From assembly GCA_041175665.1 (NCBI GenBank), contig JBEDEM010000027.1:1-23996 (forward strand): a stretch of DNA of 23,996 nt. The letters run 5' to 3'. The stretch's first letter is position 1, and each line of letters begins with the position of its first letter. Below the pieces are notes generated by a model. The model did not search any database. It was given only the letters and a program-made list of their open reading frames with translations, and was not told the origin of the DNA. Shown here piece by piece: positions 7,133 to 15,990 of this stretch. The position numbers and the translations under genes were made by a program. This stretch comes from UBA3064 sp016868095. Its GTDB lineage: Bacteria; Pseudomonadota; Gammaproteobacteria; Burkholderiales; Burkholderiaceae_E.

Positions 7133-8368
7133 ATGGAAACCCATCTCGCAAGCTGGATGAAGTCAACACCCGATGGTGATCTTGCAGAATCGATTTTGCG
7201 GCGATGCGTCCACTGCGGGTTTTGCACGGCAACCTGTCCGACTTATCAGCTTTTAGGCGATGAGCTTGATGGTCCCCGGGGTCGGATTTACCTCATCAAG
7301 CAGGTGCTTGAGGGTGAAACCGCAAGCCGTGCCACCCAAAGCCATTTGGATCGCTGCCTGACCTGTCGAAACTGCGAAACCACCTGCCCCTCGGGCGTTG
7401 CCTATGGCCAATTGCTCGATGTGGGACGAAAAATCGTCGAGCAACAAGTCAGCCGACCGCTCTCTCAAAGGCTGTTGCGAGGACTCTTGCGCGAAACACT
7501 GACCCGGTCCTGGCTATTCAACCCAGCGATGAAGCTTGGCCAGAGTCTGCGCTCGATCCTGCCGCCTTTTTTGCGCGCAAAAGTGCCGGTGAAACGTGCA
7601 GCTGGCCTGCTGCCCACGCCTCTCCAACTTGCTGAACATCGCAGACAGGTCTTTATGCTTGTGGGCTGTGTTCAGCCTGCGATGATGCCAAGCATTGATG
7701 CAGCCACCATCCGCGTGCTGCATCGTTTGGGCATTAGGGCCGAAACAAGCCAGGGCTCGGGTTGTTGTGGTGCGATTCGCCATCATCTGAGCGATGAGTC
7801 GGGCGCTCTAGCCCAAGCGAGACGCAATATTGACGCATGGTGGCCACAGCTCGAGCGCTCTGAAGTGTTGTTGATCAACGCCTCGGGTTGCAGCGTGATG
7901 GTCAAAGACTATGGTCATTTGCTGCGCAATGACCCAGCTTACGCAGAACGAGCTCGTATGCTGAGCGAAAAAACCCGCGATATTTCTGAATGGTTACCCA
8001 GCGAGTTGTTGGCCTTTGTGAACCGTCAGACGAATTGGGTCAAAGTACAGCAAAGTATTGTTTTCCATCCGCCGTGTACCTTGCAACACGGTCAGCAAAT
8101 TCGCGGTCAGGTTGAATCCTTGCTGCAAGCCTTTGGCGCGCGTCTTTTGCCAGTTCAAGATGCCCATCTTTGTTGCGGGTCGGCAGGGACTTACTCGATC
8201 ACCCAGGCCGACTTATCGCTCGCCTTGAGAGAGCGCAAGCTGCAGCACTTGCAGGCTGCATCGCCAGACAGCATCTTGTCGGCCAATATCGGTTGTATTA
8301 GCCATTTGCAAGGCGGTACCGAACTACCCGTGCGTCACTGGATCGAATGGGTCGATGCGCAATGGTGA
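7133..8368 (+). CDS. glcF: Glycolate oxidase iron-sulfur subunit GlcF
   Basis: GlcF carries electrons from the GlcD/GlcE flavins toward the quinone pool. Two classic 4Fe-4S motifs are visible: CVHCGFCTATCP (residues 25-36) and CLTCRNCETTCP (75-86). Two Cys-rich CCG domains follow in the C-terminal half, marked by GCVQPAMMP...GCCGAIRHH and HPPCTLQHG...CCGSAGTYS. The length of 411 residues is normal. The gene starts 15 bases after the glcE stop. It ends inside the start of mnmA: the mnmA ATG at 8362 overlaps the glcF TGA at 8366-8368, so the two are probably translationally coupled although their functions are unrelated. Confidence 0.97.
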   Translation: METHLASWMKSTPDGDLAESILRRCVHCGFCTATCPTYQLLGDELDGPRGRIYLIKQVLEGETASRATQSHLDRCLTCRNCETTCPSGVAYGQLLDVGRKIVEQQVSRPLSQRLLRGLLRETLTRSWLFNPAMKLGQSLRSILPPFLRAKVPVKRAAGLLPTPLQLAEHRRQVFMLVGCVQPAMMPSIDAATIRVLHRLGIRAETSQGSGCCGAIRHHLSDESGALAQARRNIDAWWPQLERSEVLLINASGCSVMVKDYGHLLRNDPAYAERARMLSEKTRDISEWLPSELLAFVNRQTNWVKVQQSIVFHPPCTLQHGQQIRGQVESLLQAFGARLLPVQDAHLCCGSAGTYSITQADLSLALRERKLQHLQAASPDSILSANIGCISHLQGGTELPVRHWIEWVDAQW

Positions 8369-9591
8369 TCAGCTCAAAAACCCTTGACGGCTTTCTTCGC
8401 GATGCGGCAAGCCATATGCCCAGCATGCCTCAGTCGACGGTCGTGGTTGGTTTGTCCGGAGGCGTGGACTCGGCATTGGCGGCTTGGGTCTTAAAGGCCA
8501 TGGGCCACCAAGTCATCGGGCTTTTTATGAAAAACTGGGAAGACGATGACGATGATGCCTATTGCTCGACGAGGCAGGACTGGCTTGATGCAGCAAGCGT
8601 GGCCGATGTCTTGGGCATTGATATTGAAGCGGTAAATTTCGCTGCCGATTACAAAGAGCGGGTTTTTACTGAGTTTTTGCGCGAGTATCAGGCCGGTCGA
8701 ACGCCCAACCCCGATGTGCTTTGTAATGCAGAAATTAAATTCAAAGCTTTCCTAGACCATGCGATGCAACTCGGCGCCCAATGGATTGCGACCGGTCACT
8801 ACGCGAGGATCGATCGGCTCCACGAAGCTGCCGATCGCAGCGATCGTGCTCCGTGTGCCAAGACCCCGGTATACCGCTTGCTCAAAGGGGTTGACCCAAA
8901 CAAGGACCAAAGCTACTTCTTGCATCGCCTCAATCAGGCTCAATTGTCACGAAGTCTGTTTCCGCTTGGGGGTGTGCACAAGACCCAAGTGCGTGTGGCA
9001 GCCCAAGCGCTTGGCCTGCCTAATGCAGCCAAGAAAGACTCCACAGGGATTTGCTTTATTGGTGAGCGACCCTTCCGTGCCTTTTTGCAACGCTACTTGC
9101 CAAGCAGGCCGGGTCCGATCAAAGAGCCATCGGGCCGCTGCCTCGGAGAGCATCAGGGATTAGCCTTTTACACCCTTGGCCAGCGAAAAGGTCTCGGTAT
9201 TGGCGGTGTCCGTGAGCCTGGCGAGCCTGCCCCTGCCTTGCATCAGCCTTGGTTTGTTGCCCGAAAAGATCTTGAGCGAAATACGCTTTGGGTGGTTCGG
9301 GGGCACGACCATCCCTGGTTGATGTCAGAGCAATTGCAAGCAGGGCAGTTAAGCTGGATTGCAGAGCCGCCGAATGACGACGATCAGAGCCTTGGATGCT
9401 TATCTGCAAAGACACGTTATCGCCAACACGACGCCCCGATTGCGAGTCTGACCCGGGCCTGTGGCGATGCGCTGCAATTACATTTTCAAGATGCCCAGTG
9501 GGCGGTCACGCCGGGTCAATCGGCAGTTATTTACCACGGTGAGACCTGTCTTGGCGGCGGGGTTATTGAATCTGCTGCGATGACGCCTTGA
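8362..9591 (+). CDS. mnmA: tRNA-specific 2-thiouridylase MnmA
   Basis: MnmA adenylates and thiolates U34 of tRNA-Lys, -Glu and -Gln to s2U, taking sulfur from the IscS/Tus relay. The PP-loop GLSGGVDS is at residues 30-37. The first catalytic Cys lies in NPDVLCN and the second in STGICFIG. KDQSYFLH and WIATGHYAR are further family signatures, and the C-terminal barrel carries QSAVIYHGETCLGGG. The protein has 409 residues, against about 370 for E. coli MnmA. The extra length is partly at the N-terminus, where ATG 8416 is a possible alternative start. I prefer ATG 8362 because it overlaps the glcF stop. An in-frame ATG at 8347 lies deeper within glcF and is less likely. Confidence 0.96.
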   Translation: MVISSKTLDGFLRDAASHMPSMPQSTVVVGLSGGVDSALAAWVLKAMGHQVIGLFMKNWEDDDDDAYCSTRQDWLDAASVADVLGIDIEAVNFAADYKERVFTEFLREYQAGRTPNPDVLCNAEIKFKAFLDHAMQLGAQWIATGHYARIDRLHEAADRSDRAPCAKTPVYRLLKGVDPNKDQSYFLHRLNQAQLSRSLFPLGGVHKTQVRVAAQALGLPNAAKKDSTGICFIGERPFRAFLQRYLPSRPGPIKEPSGRCLGEHQGLAFYTLGQRKGLGIGGVREPGEPAPALHQPWFVARKDLERNTLWVVRGHDHPWLMSEQLQAGQLSWIAEPPNDDDQSLGCLSAKTRYRQHDAPIASLTRACGDALQLHFQDAQWAVTPGQSAVIYHGETCLGGGVIESAAMTP

Positions 9592-9626
9592 GTTCTGCAG
9601 CGCTTTGGGTCAGACTGCGCCTCGCG

Positions 9627-9646
9627 TTGTGCTTGCGCAAGAACAA
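9627..9646. repeat. 20-base inverted repeat before the glutamate-synthase-like gene
   Basis: TTGTGCTTGCGCAAGAACAA is a palindrome apart from one mismatched pair, with the core CTTGCGCAAG. It ends just before the AAGGAGGGG ribosome binding site of the following gene. With no loop it fits a dimeric protein operator better than an RNA hairpin, but no regulator is identified. Confidence 0.5.
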
Positions 9647-9658
9647 TAAGGAGGGGAG

Positions 9659-11272
9659 ATGGCTTCATTATCAAGGTTTTGGGCGCTGGGTTTAGCAGGT
9701 GTTTTGTGTGTCATAGCCGTGGTTGGATGGATGTTTGCTTGGCTCCACGGTTTTTTTGCGCTGTTCTTCGGGCTATTGGTGCTCCTGGGTATTCGCGATG
9801 TACTTCAGGAACATCATGCGATTTTGCGCAACTACCCAATCATTGGGCATTTTCGATTCCTGTTTGAAGAGATCCGACCCGAGATCCGGCAATACTTCAT
9901 CGAATCGGATACCGAGCGCGTACCCTTTTCACGCGAGCAGCGCGCCATTGTTTATCAGCGCGCCAAAGGCGTGCTTGATAAACGTCCCTTTGGCAGTAAA
10001 GCCGATGTTTATGCCCCGGGTTATGAGTGGATGAACCACTCGATGACCCCCTCAAGTATTGCAAGCCATGACTTTCGGGTGATGGTTGGTGGCAATCGAA
10101 AGCAACCCTATAGCCTTTCGCTTTTTAATGTGTCTGCGATGAGTTTTGGTGCCCTGTCGCCCAATGCCGTTTTGGCGCTTAATAAAGGAGCCAAGCTCGG
10201 TGGCTTTGCGCACGACACGGGTGAGGGCTCGGTGTCACGCTATCACCGCGAACCGGGTGGCGATTTGATTTGGGAGTTGGGTTCGGGCTACTTCGGTGCG
10301 CGCAATCCCGATGGAACTTTTAGCGAAGAGCGTTTCATGAAAAACGCACTCGATCCTCAAGTGAAGATGATCGAGATCAAAATGTCGCAGGGCGCCAAGC
10401 CTGGCCATGGCGGTGTTTTGCCAGCGCCAAAGGTCACCCCTGAGATCGCAGAAGCGCGCGGGGTTGAGCCCTGGAAGACGGTTGAATCCCCTGCATCGCA
10501 TTCGGCGTTTTCGACACCGATTGAATTATTACAATTTATTGATCGATTAAGAAACTTATCTGGTGGAAAGCCAACAGGATTTAAGCTTGCCATCGGGCAC
10601 CCCTGGGAGTTTTTTGCGATCGTCAAAGCGATGCTCCAAACCGGTATTGTTCCAGATTTCATTGTGGTTGACGGCAAGGAAGGTGGCACCGGTGCTGCGC
10701 CTGCGGAGTTTATGGATCGCGCGGGTACGCCGATGCAAGATGGCTTAATGCTGGTTCACAACACCTTGGTTGGCGTTGGTTTGCGTGAGCAGATTCGAAT
10801 TGGTGCTGCAGGCAAGATCGTGACGGCTTTTGATATGGCTCGTACCCTGGCGCTTGGCGCCGATTGGTGTAATGCGGCGCGAGGTTTCATGTTTGCACTC
10901 GGTTGCATCCAGTCGATGAGTTGCCATACGGATCGCTGCCCCACTGGCGTGGCCACACAAGATCCCTTGCGTCAACGCGCCCTGGTTGTGCCCGATAAGG
11001 CACAGCGGGTGTTTCAGTTTCACCAAAACACGTTGGAGGCTTTGCGCGAACTCTTGCAGTCGGCAGGCTTGCAACACCCGAGCCAACTGCGACCGCACCA
11101 CATCATGCATCGTAAATCGGCAGAAACCATCGTGCCTTTATCGGAGTTGCATTGCATGCTCGAGCAAGGCGCCTTGCTAGCATCTGACGGTGCTAAGCAA
11201 TGCGGCGGCCCCTGGGCTCAATGGTGGGAGCGTGCACAGGCCGCACACTTCCATCCGCTGCCACAAACTTGA
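9659..11272 (+). CDS. Membrane-anchored FMN-binding glutamate synthase family protein
   Basis: The 537-residue protein begins with two hydrophobic segments (about residues 8-45), which suggests anchoring in the inner membrane. A domain like the FMN/Fe-S synthase region of GltB follows. Visible landmarks are VSAMSFGALSPNA, DTGEGSVSRYH, KMSQGAKPGHGG, IVVDGKEGGTGAAP and the cysteine set C-x5-C-x4-C in GCIQSMSCHTDRCPTG, which in glutamate synthase holds the 3Fe-4S cluster. The glutaminase and C-terminal domains of GltB are absent, so it cannot be a complete glutamate synthase on its own. Proteins of this stand-alone family are widespread and their reaction is poorly defined. AAGGAGGGG at 9649-9657 makes ATG 9659 a secure start. 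It lies 67 bases after mnmA and 31 before purB. Confidence 0.9.
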   Translation: MASLSRFWALGLAGVLCVIAVVGWMFAWLHGFFALFFGLLVLLGIRDVLQEHHAILRNYPIIGHFRFLFEEIRPEIRQYFIESDTERVPFSREQRAIVYQRAKGVLDKRPFGSKADVYAPGYEWMNHSMTPSSIASHDFRVMVGGNRKQPYSLSLFNVSAMSFGALSPNAVLALNKGAKLGGFAHDTGEGSVSRYHREPGGDLIWELGSGYFGARNPDGTFSEERFMKNALDPQVKMIEIKMSQGAKPGHGGVLPAPKVTPEIAEARGVEPWKTVESPASHSAFSTPIELLQFIDRLRNLSGGKPTGFKLAIGHPWEFFAIVKAMLQTGIVPDFIVVDGKEGGTGAAPAEFMDRAGTPMQDGLMLVHNTLVGVGLREQIRIGAAGKIVTAFDMARTLALGADWCNAARGFMFALGCIQSMSCHTDRCPTGVATQDPLRQRALVVPDKAQRVFQFHQNTLEALRELLQSAGLQHPSQLRPHHIMHRKSAETIVPLSELHCMLEQGALLASDGAKQCGGPWAQWWERAQAAHFHPLPQT

Positions 11273-11303
11273 TGTGTCACGAGTGAACCCTTTGACTGAT
11301 CCT

Positions 11304-12686
11304 ATGTCTGTCGATGCTTTTCGATTGCAAGCCTTATCCCCGCTTGATGGCCGCTATGCTTCAAAACTTGAACCGCTTGCCGCACTGTTTTCTGAAGCTG
11401 GGTTTATGGCCCATCGGGTCAAGGTCGAAATCGCTTGGCTGAAGGCATTAAGCCATTTTGGTTTGCCCCAGGTACCCAGGCTTGACGATGCCGATGTGGC
11501 AGCCTTTGAAGCGATTGGCGACAACTTTGGGCTCGAGCAGGCTGCAAGGATCAAGGCCATTGAGGCAAGTACTAATCATGATGTCAAAGCCGTAGAGTAT
11601 TTCCTCAAGGAAGAGGTCGCAAAGCTTTCAGGGCAACACCCGAGGCTTGCAGCTGCGGCGGAATTTATTCATTTCGCTTGTACCAGCGAAGACATCAATA
11701 ACACCTCGCACGCACTGATGCTTAAAGCGGCGCGCAAAGATTTGATGCTTGCCAAGCTCGAGCATTTGATGGCTCAGCTTCAGGCCATGGCCACGCGTTA
11801 TGCGGACCTGCCCATGCTCTCTCGCACCCATGGACAGGCGGCCACGCCAAGTACCTTAGGTAAGGAAATGGCCAACGTCCATGAGCGTTTGCGCAGAGCC
11901 AAGAAGCAATGGCTTGAGGTGATGCCGCTTGCGAAAATGAATGGTGCAGTCGGCAACTTCAACGCCCACCTCGCCGCCTACCCCGACGTCGATTGGGAGG
12001 GCCTTGCCAAGTGGGTGCTTGATGGCTTTGGCCTCGAGCAAAACACCCACAGCATCCAAATTGAGCCACACGATTGGATGTCGGCTTACTTTGATGCCGT
12101 GGCGCGTATCAATGCCATTCTGATTGACCTTGATCGAGACCTCTGGGGCTATATTTCACTCGGCTATTTTCGACAACGCACCAAGGCTGGTGAGATCGGT
12201 TCATCGACCATGCCGCACAAGGTCAATCCCATCGATTTTGAAAATTCAGAAGGCAATTTAGGTGTCGCTAATGCGCTCTTGCGGCACTTATCGGACAAAT
12301 TACCCCAATCGCGTTGGCAGCGGGATCTGACCGACTCGACTGTCTTAAGAAACGTCGGCGTTGCGCTCGGCTATAGCCTTTTGGCTTGGGAAAGTTGCTC
12401 GCGCGGCCTGGATAAACTCGAGGTCGATCAACGAAAGCTTGAACTTGACTTAGAAGCGAACTGGGAGGTGCTGGCCGAACCGATCCAAACCGTCATGCGC
12501 CGTTGGGGCGTGGATCAGGCCTACGAGCAATTAAAAGAACTCACGCGTGGTAAACGCTTAAGTGCCAAAGACATACAGGACTTTATAGCGGGCCTGGCTA
12601 TTCCTGAGTCTGAGAAGACTCGCTTGCTTGCGTTAAGTCCTGCAAGTTATACCGGTATGGCCGAAGTACTAGCGCGCAGGATTTGA
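11304..12686 (+). CDS. purB: Adenylosuccinate lyase
   Basis: PurB removes fumarate from SAICAR (giving AICAR) and from adenylosuccinate (giving AMP) in purine synthesis. The protein has 460 residues (E. coli PurB 456) and belongs to the E. coli-like subgroup, shown by the N-terminal LQALSPLDGRYASK. The fumarase/aspartase-superfamily signature SSTMPHKVNPIDFENSEGN lies around residues 299-317, and TSEDINNTSHA and RTHGQAATP line the active site. ATG 11304 is chosen by similarity; an in-frame GTG at 11283 is possible, and no strong ribosome binding site distinguishes them. It converges on secF with only 11 bases between the stop codons and no visible terminator. Confidence 0.97.
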   Translation: MSVDAFRLQALSPLDGRYASKLEPLAALFSEAGFMAHRVKVEIAWLKALSHFGLPQVPRLDDADVAAFEAIGDNFGLEQAARIKAIEASTNHDVKAVEYFLKEEVAKLSGQHPRLAAAAEFIHFACTSEDINNTSHALMLKAARKDLMLAKLEHLMAQLQAMATRYADLPMLSRTHGQAATPSTLGKEMANVHERLRRAKKQWLEVMPLAKMNGAVGNFNAHLAAYPDVDWEGLAKWVLDGFGLEQNTHSIQIEPHDWMSAYFDAVARINAILIDLDRDLWGYISLGYFRQRTKAGEIGSSTMPHKVNPIDFENSEGNLGVANALLRHLSDKLPQSRWQRDLTDSTVLRNVGVALGYSLLAWESCSRGLDKLEVDQRKLELDLEANWEVLAEPIQTVMRRWGVDQAYEQLKELTRGKRLSAKDIQDFIAGLAIPESEKTRLLALSPASYTGMAEVLARRI

Positions 12687-12697
12687 TCGCTTAAGTA

Positions 12698-13636
12698 TTA
12701 GGGAACAAGCTCAAACTCGTCGTCTTTCTTCTTGACGGGCTTGACCAGATCTTCGCGTTTTATGCCAAGCCACATCGCCATGGCAGCAGCGACAAATACC
12801 GAGGAGTAAATGCCAAAGACGATGCCAATCGTGAGAGCCAGCGCAAAGTAAAACAAGGCAGGCCCTCCAAAAATCAGCATGGATACAACCATCATCTCGG
12901 TGCTTAAATGGGTGATGATGGTGCGAGAAGCTGTGGCGGTGATTGCGTTATCAATCACTTCGCGAGGCGAAGCTTTACGCATTTTTCTAAAGTTTTCACG
13001 GATACGATCAAAAATCACCACCGATTCGTTGACCGAGTACCCCAACACGGCGAGTACGGCAGCCAAAACAGCGAGGCTGAACTCCCATTGAAACGCTGCG
13101 AAAAAGCCAAGAATAATGACCACGTCGTGTAAGTTGGCCACGATGGCGGCAACAGCAAACTTCCATTCAAAACGAATGGCAAGGTAAATCATGATCCCGA
13201 TCACAACAAAGAGCAACGCCATGGCGCCATCGGCAGCGAGTTCACTTCCAACCTGTGGCCCAACAAATTCGACCCGTCGTAACTGCGCTTGAGGGTCGAC
13301 GCTTTTAACCGCTGCCATCGCCTTCTCGCTTTGCTGGCTGGCGTTCTCACCCTTGGCGAGCGGCAAGCGGATCAGCACATCACGCGATGAGCCAAAGTTT
13401 TGCACTTGCGCTTCGGCGTAACCGAGTTTTCCGACAGCGTCCCTGATCTTTTCGAGCTCGGGCGCTTGCGCATGGCTCACTTCAATCACCGTGCCACCAG
13501 TAAATTCAATCGACAGGTGAAGGCCGCGCGTTGCCAGGAAAAATACGGCGACTGCGAAGGTGGCAAAGGAGATCAGATTAAAGATCAGCGCATGCCGCAT
13601 GAAGGGGATATCGCGCTTGAGTCTGAAAAATTCCAT
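12698..13636 (-). CDS. secF: Protein translocase subunit SecF
   Basis: SecF is an inner-membrane protein that, with SecD and YajC, uses the proton-motive force to help SecYEG-driven export. Its 312 residues contain an N-terminal membrane segment (about 14-36), a periplasmic domain with the family motif IEFTGGT, and a cluster of five further membrane helices. GYSVNESVVIFDRIREN, in the fourth helix and following loop, is the conserved SecF signature. The tail is charged (VKKKDDEFE). It starts 18 bases after the secD stop on the same strand, as is normal for secDF, and is the last gene of this run. Confidence 0.97.
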   Translation of the reverse strand: MEFFRLKRDIPFMRHALIFNLISFATFAVAVFFLATRGLHLSIEFTGGTVIEVSHAQAPELEKIRDAVGKLGYAEAQVQNFGSSRDVLIRLPLAKGENASQQSEKAMAAVKSVDPQAQLRRVEFVGPQVGSELAADGAMALLFVVIGIMIYLAIRFEWKFAVAAIVANLHDVVIILGFFAAFQWEFSLAVLAAVLAVLGYSVNESVVIFDRIRENFRKMRKASPREVIDNAITATASRTIITHLSTEMMVVSMLIFGGPALFYFALALTIGIVFGIYSSVFVAAAMAMWLGIKREDLVKPVKKKDDEFELVP

Positions 13637-13654
13637 GCTTTTGCCTTATCTGCC

Positions 13655-15490
13655 TTAGCCGATCGAAAGTTTGGCGAGTTTTCGCCTCGAGCCATACCAT
13701 GCAGCAACAAGGCCGCGGGAAAAAAAGACCGCTGAAAACATCGAGGTGAGTATGCCCAGGCAATGGACAACCGCAAATCCCCTCACAGGGCCAGAGCCAA
13801 AGACCAATAAGGCAACCCCCGCAATGAGCGTGGTGATATTGGAGTCGAGGATGGTGTCCCAAGCTCTGTCGTAGCCAGCACTGATCGCGGCCTGAGGCGA
13901 GGCGCCGTTGCGTAATTCTTCGCGAATCCGCTCGTTGATAAGCACATTTGCGTCGATCGCCATGCCAAGTGTGAGCGCGATGGCTGCGATACCTGGCAGG
14001 GTCAGTGTTGCTTGAAGCATCGATAAAACAGCCACAAGCAATAACAAGTTCGTGGCTAGTGCGATTGAGGAAATCACCCCAAAGAGCATGTAGTAAATCA
14101 CCATGAAGGCGGTCACTGCAAGAAAGCCCCATATGGTTGAATTAAAACCTTTGCTGATGTTTTCAGCGCCCAAGGACGGTCCGATTGTTCGCTCTTCGAT
14201 GATTTCCATCGGCGCTGCCAGCGACCCAGCACGCAAAAGCAAAGCCACATCATTGGCTTCTTCAGTCGTCATCCGCCCCGATATCTGCACGCGGCCACCG
14301 CCGATCTCGGTACGAATCACTGGGGCAGTGACCACTTCGCCCTTGCCCTTTTCGACGAGCAAAATAGCCATGCGTCTGCCAACGTTTTCACGGGTTATGT
14401 CGCGAAAAATTCGCGCCCCTTTGGCATCAAGGCTTAGGTGTACCGCGGGCTCCTGGGTATTTGAATCAAAGCCCGCTTGTGCATCGGTGAGGTTGTCGCC
14501 GGTCAGGATCACTTGTTTTCGCACCATGACCGGAACCCCACCGCGTTCAAGATAACGCTCGCATCCAAAGGGGACGGTACCGGCGCTTATTGCTGAAACT
14601 TCCTCAGGTGAGTCGCAAACCATGCGAATCTCAAGGGTGGCGGTGCGTCCGAGAATATCTTTAGCCTTGGCCGTGTCCTGTACACCAGGAAGCTGCACAA
14701 CAACCCTTTCGGTGCCCTGCTGGGCGATGATGGGCTCGGCTACACCAAGTTCGTTGATGCGGTTATTCAAGGTGCTGATGTTTTGCTTGAGCGCATTCTC
14801 CATGGCCCTTTTTTCGGCTTCGGGCTTGAGCTTGCCAACAAGACTCAGCGACTCAGCCTCGCCAAGCTCCACCCAGTCGATATCAACCAGGCTATCGCGC
14901 AATAACGCGAGCGATTTGCTTCGCGTCTCACCATCACGAAAGTTGACGCGAATCGATTCGGCCTCACGGCTGATGCCCGCATGGCGGATGTTTTTGTCGC
15001 GCAATAAGCTTCGAACATCACCTGCAAATGCGTCGTATCGCTTAATTGCCGCCTGCTTCAAATCGACTTGCAACAAAAAGTGCACGCCACCGCGCAAGTC
15101 CAGACCTAAATACATCGGTAAGGCGCGAAGTTCGCTAAGCCAGCGCGGAGACGCCGATAAGAGATTAAGGGCAACCACATAGGCGGGATCACTTGCTTCT
15201 GGGTTTAAGCTGCGTTGGAGTGCGTCCTTAGCCTTGAGTTGCTGATCGGTATCGGCAAGCCTGACACGGATCGAATTAGGCTCAATGAATAGCCCGCGCT
15301 CTTGTACGCCAGCCTGGCTGAGTACTTGGCGAATGCGATCGGGCATTTCGCTGCCAAGCTTGACGGTGGCCTTACCTGGCGATACTTGAACGGCTGGTGC
15401 CTCGCCAAAAAAGTTTGGCAGGGTGTAGAGCAAGCCCAGCGTGAATGCAAGGCCCATGAGTACATACTTCCAAAGGGGATAACGGTTCAT
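13655..15490 (-). CDS. secD: Protein translocase subunit SecD
   Basis: SecD is the partner of SecF. The 611-residue protein has one N-terminal membrane helix (about 6-28), a large periplasmic region with the conserved DLRGGVHFLLQVD motif, and a C-terminal bundle of five helices. Conserved LGMAIDANVLINERIREEL and GSGPVRGFAVVHCLGILTSMF lie in the bundle; the Asp of the first is implicated in proton use in the family. The length is typical of Gram-negative SecD. It lies 44 bases downstream of yajC, and secF follows directly, so the three are almost surely co-transcribed. Confidence 0.97.
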   Translation of the reverse strand: MNRYPLWKYVLMGLAFTLGLLYTLPNFFGEAPAVQVSPGKATVKLGSEMPDRIRQVLSQAGVQERGLFIEPNSIRVRLADTDQQLKAKDALQRSLNPEASDPAYVVALNLLSASPRWLSELRALPMYLGLDLRGGVHFLLQVDLKQAAIKRYDAFAGDVRSLLRDKNIRHAGISREAESIRVNFRDGETRSKSLALLRDSLVDIDWVELGEAESLSLVGKLKPEAEKRAMENALKQNISTLNNRINELGVAEPIIAQQGTERVVVQLPGVQDTAKAKDILGRTATLEIRMVCDSPEEVSAISAGTVPFGCERYLERGGVPVMVRKQVILTGDNLTDAQAGFDSNTQEPAVHLSLDAKGARIFRDITRENVGRRMAILLVEKGKGEVVTAPVIRTEIGGGRVQISGRMTTEEANDVALLLRAGSLAAPMEIIEERTIGPSLGAENISKGFNSTIWGFLAVTAFMVIYYMLFGVISSIALATNLLLLVAVLSMLQATLTLPGIAAIALTLGMAIDANVLINERIREELRNGASPQAAISAGYDRAWDTILDSNITTLIAGVALLVFGSGPVRGFAVVHCLGILTSMFSAVFFSRGLVAAWYGSRRKLAKLSIG

Positions 15491-15534
15491 GGGGGCGCGC
15501 TTTCTAGCGAGCTTGCTTTAAAGCGAGCAAAGCA

Positions 15535-15876
15535 TTAAATGGACTTGATCGTACCAACGGGTAATAAGGCAGTGACCGCTTGCTTTTGCACATGCATCTC
15601 AACGCTTTGTTCGCCGTGCTTAGCCACTTCAATGCTGACGTAGGCTTCACCCACTTTGGTGACTTTGGCAACTAGCCCGCCCGCTGTGATGACTTCATCG
15701 CCTTTTTTCAGCGCGTCGATCATTTGACGATGCTCCTTGTTGCGCTTCATTTGTGGGCGGATCATCAAAAAGTAGAGCACCACAAACATTAAGATAATGG
15801 GCAGAAATCCCATGAGCTGTTGCTCGAAACTTGCCGCTCCTGCGGCTTGCGCGTAGGCATTCGAAATCCACATCAT
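15535..15876 (-). CDS. yajC: Preprotein translocase subunit YajC
   Basis: YajC is a small accessory protein of the SecDF complex. The 113-residue product has a short N-terminus, one membrane helix (about 22-42, followed by IRPQMKRNKEHRQM) and a cytoplasmic domain with LKKGDEVITAGGLVAKVTKV, the conserved YajC core. The N-terminus has two consecutive ATG codons (15876 and 15873). GGAG lies 4 bases before the first and 7 before the second, so the second may be the one used. It precedes secD on the same strand. Confidence 0.96.
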   Translation of the reverse strand: MMWISNAYAQAAGAASFEQQLMGFLPIILMFVVLYFLMIRPQMKRNKEHRQMIDALKKGDEVITAGGLVAKVTKVGEAYVSIEVAKHGEQSVEMHVQKQAVTALLPVGTIKSI

Positions 15877-15896
15877 TCAACTCCAAGGGTCAAACA

Positions 15897-15970
15897 AGCG
15901 TAAACACTCTCAAGTCAACGAGCGTAAGGCCGATCGAAGTCAGGGAGCGTAAAAAACTCTTAAGTATATC
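15897..15970. repeat. Three imperfect 24-25-base tandem repeats between tgt and yajC
   Basis: AGCGTAA occurs at 15897, 15921 and 15946, that is, at steps of 24 and 25 bases. In each unit it is followed after 8-9 bases by AAGTCA, AAGTCA and AAGTAT respectively. The block fills most of the 114-base gap between the tgt stop and the yajC start. It could hold repeated binding sites for a regulator of yajC-secDF, or be a small duplicated remnant. It is too short to be a CRISPR array, since the whole unit, not only a spacer-separated part, is alike. Confidence 0.6.
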
Positions 15971-15990
15971 CGGGGTGGGCGCCGAGGCCT

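Noticed and set aside
9592..9658. Terminator after mnmA
   Set aside because: The palindrome there has no loop and no T run; an operator or chance is more likely than an intrinsic terminator.
15897..15970. CRISPR-like array
   Set aside because: Only three degenerate units with no separate unique spacers, and no cas genes in the window.
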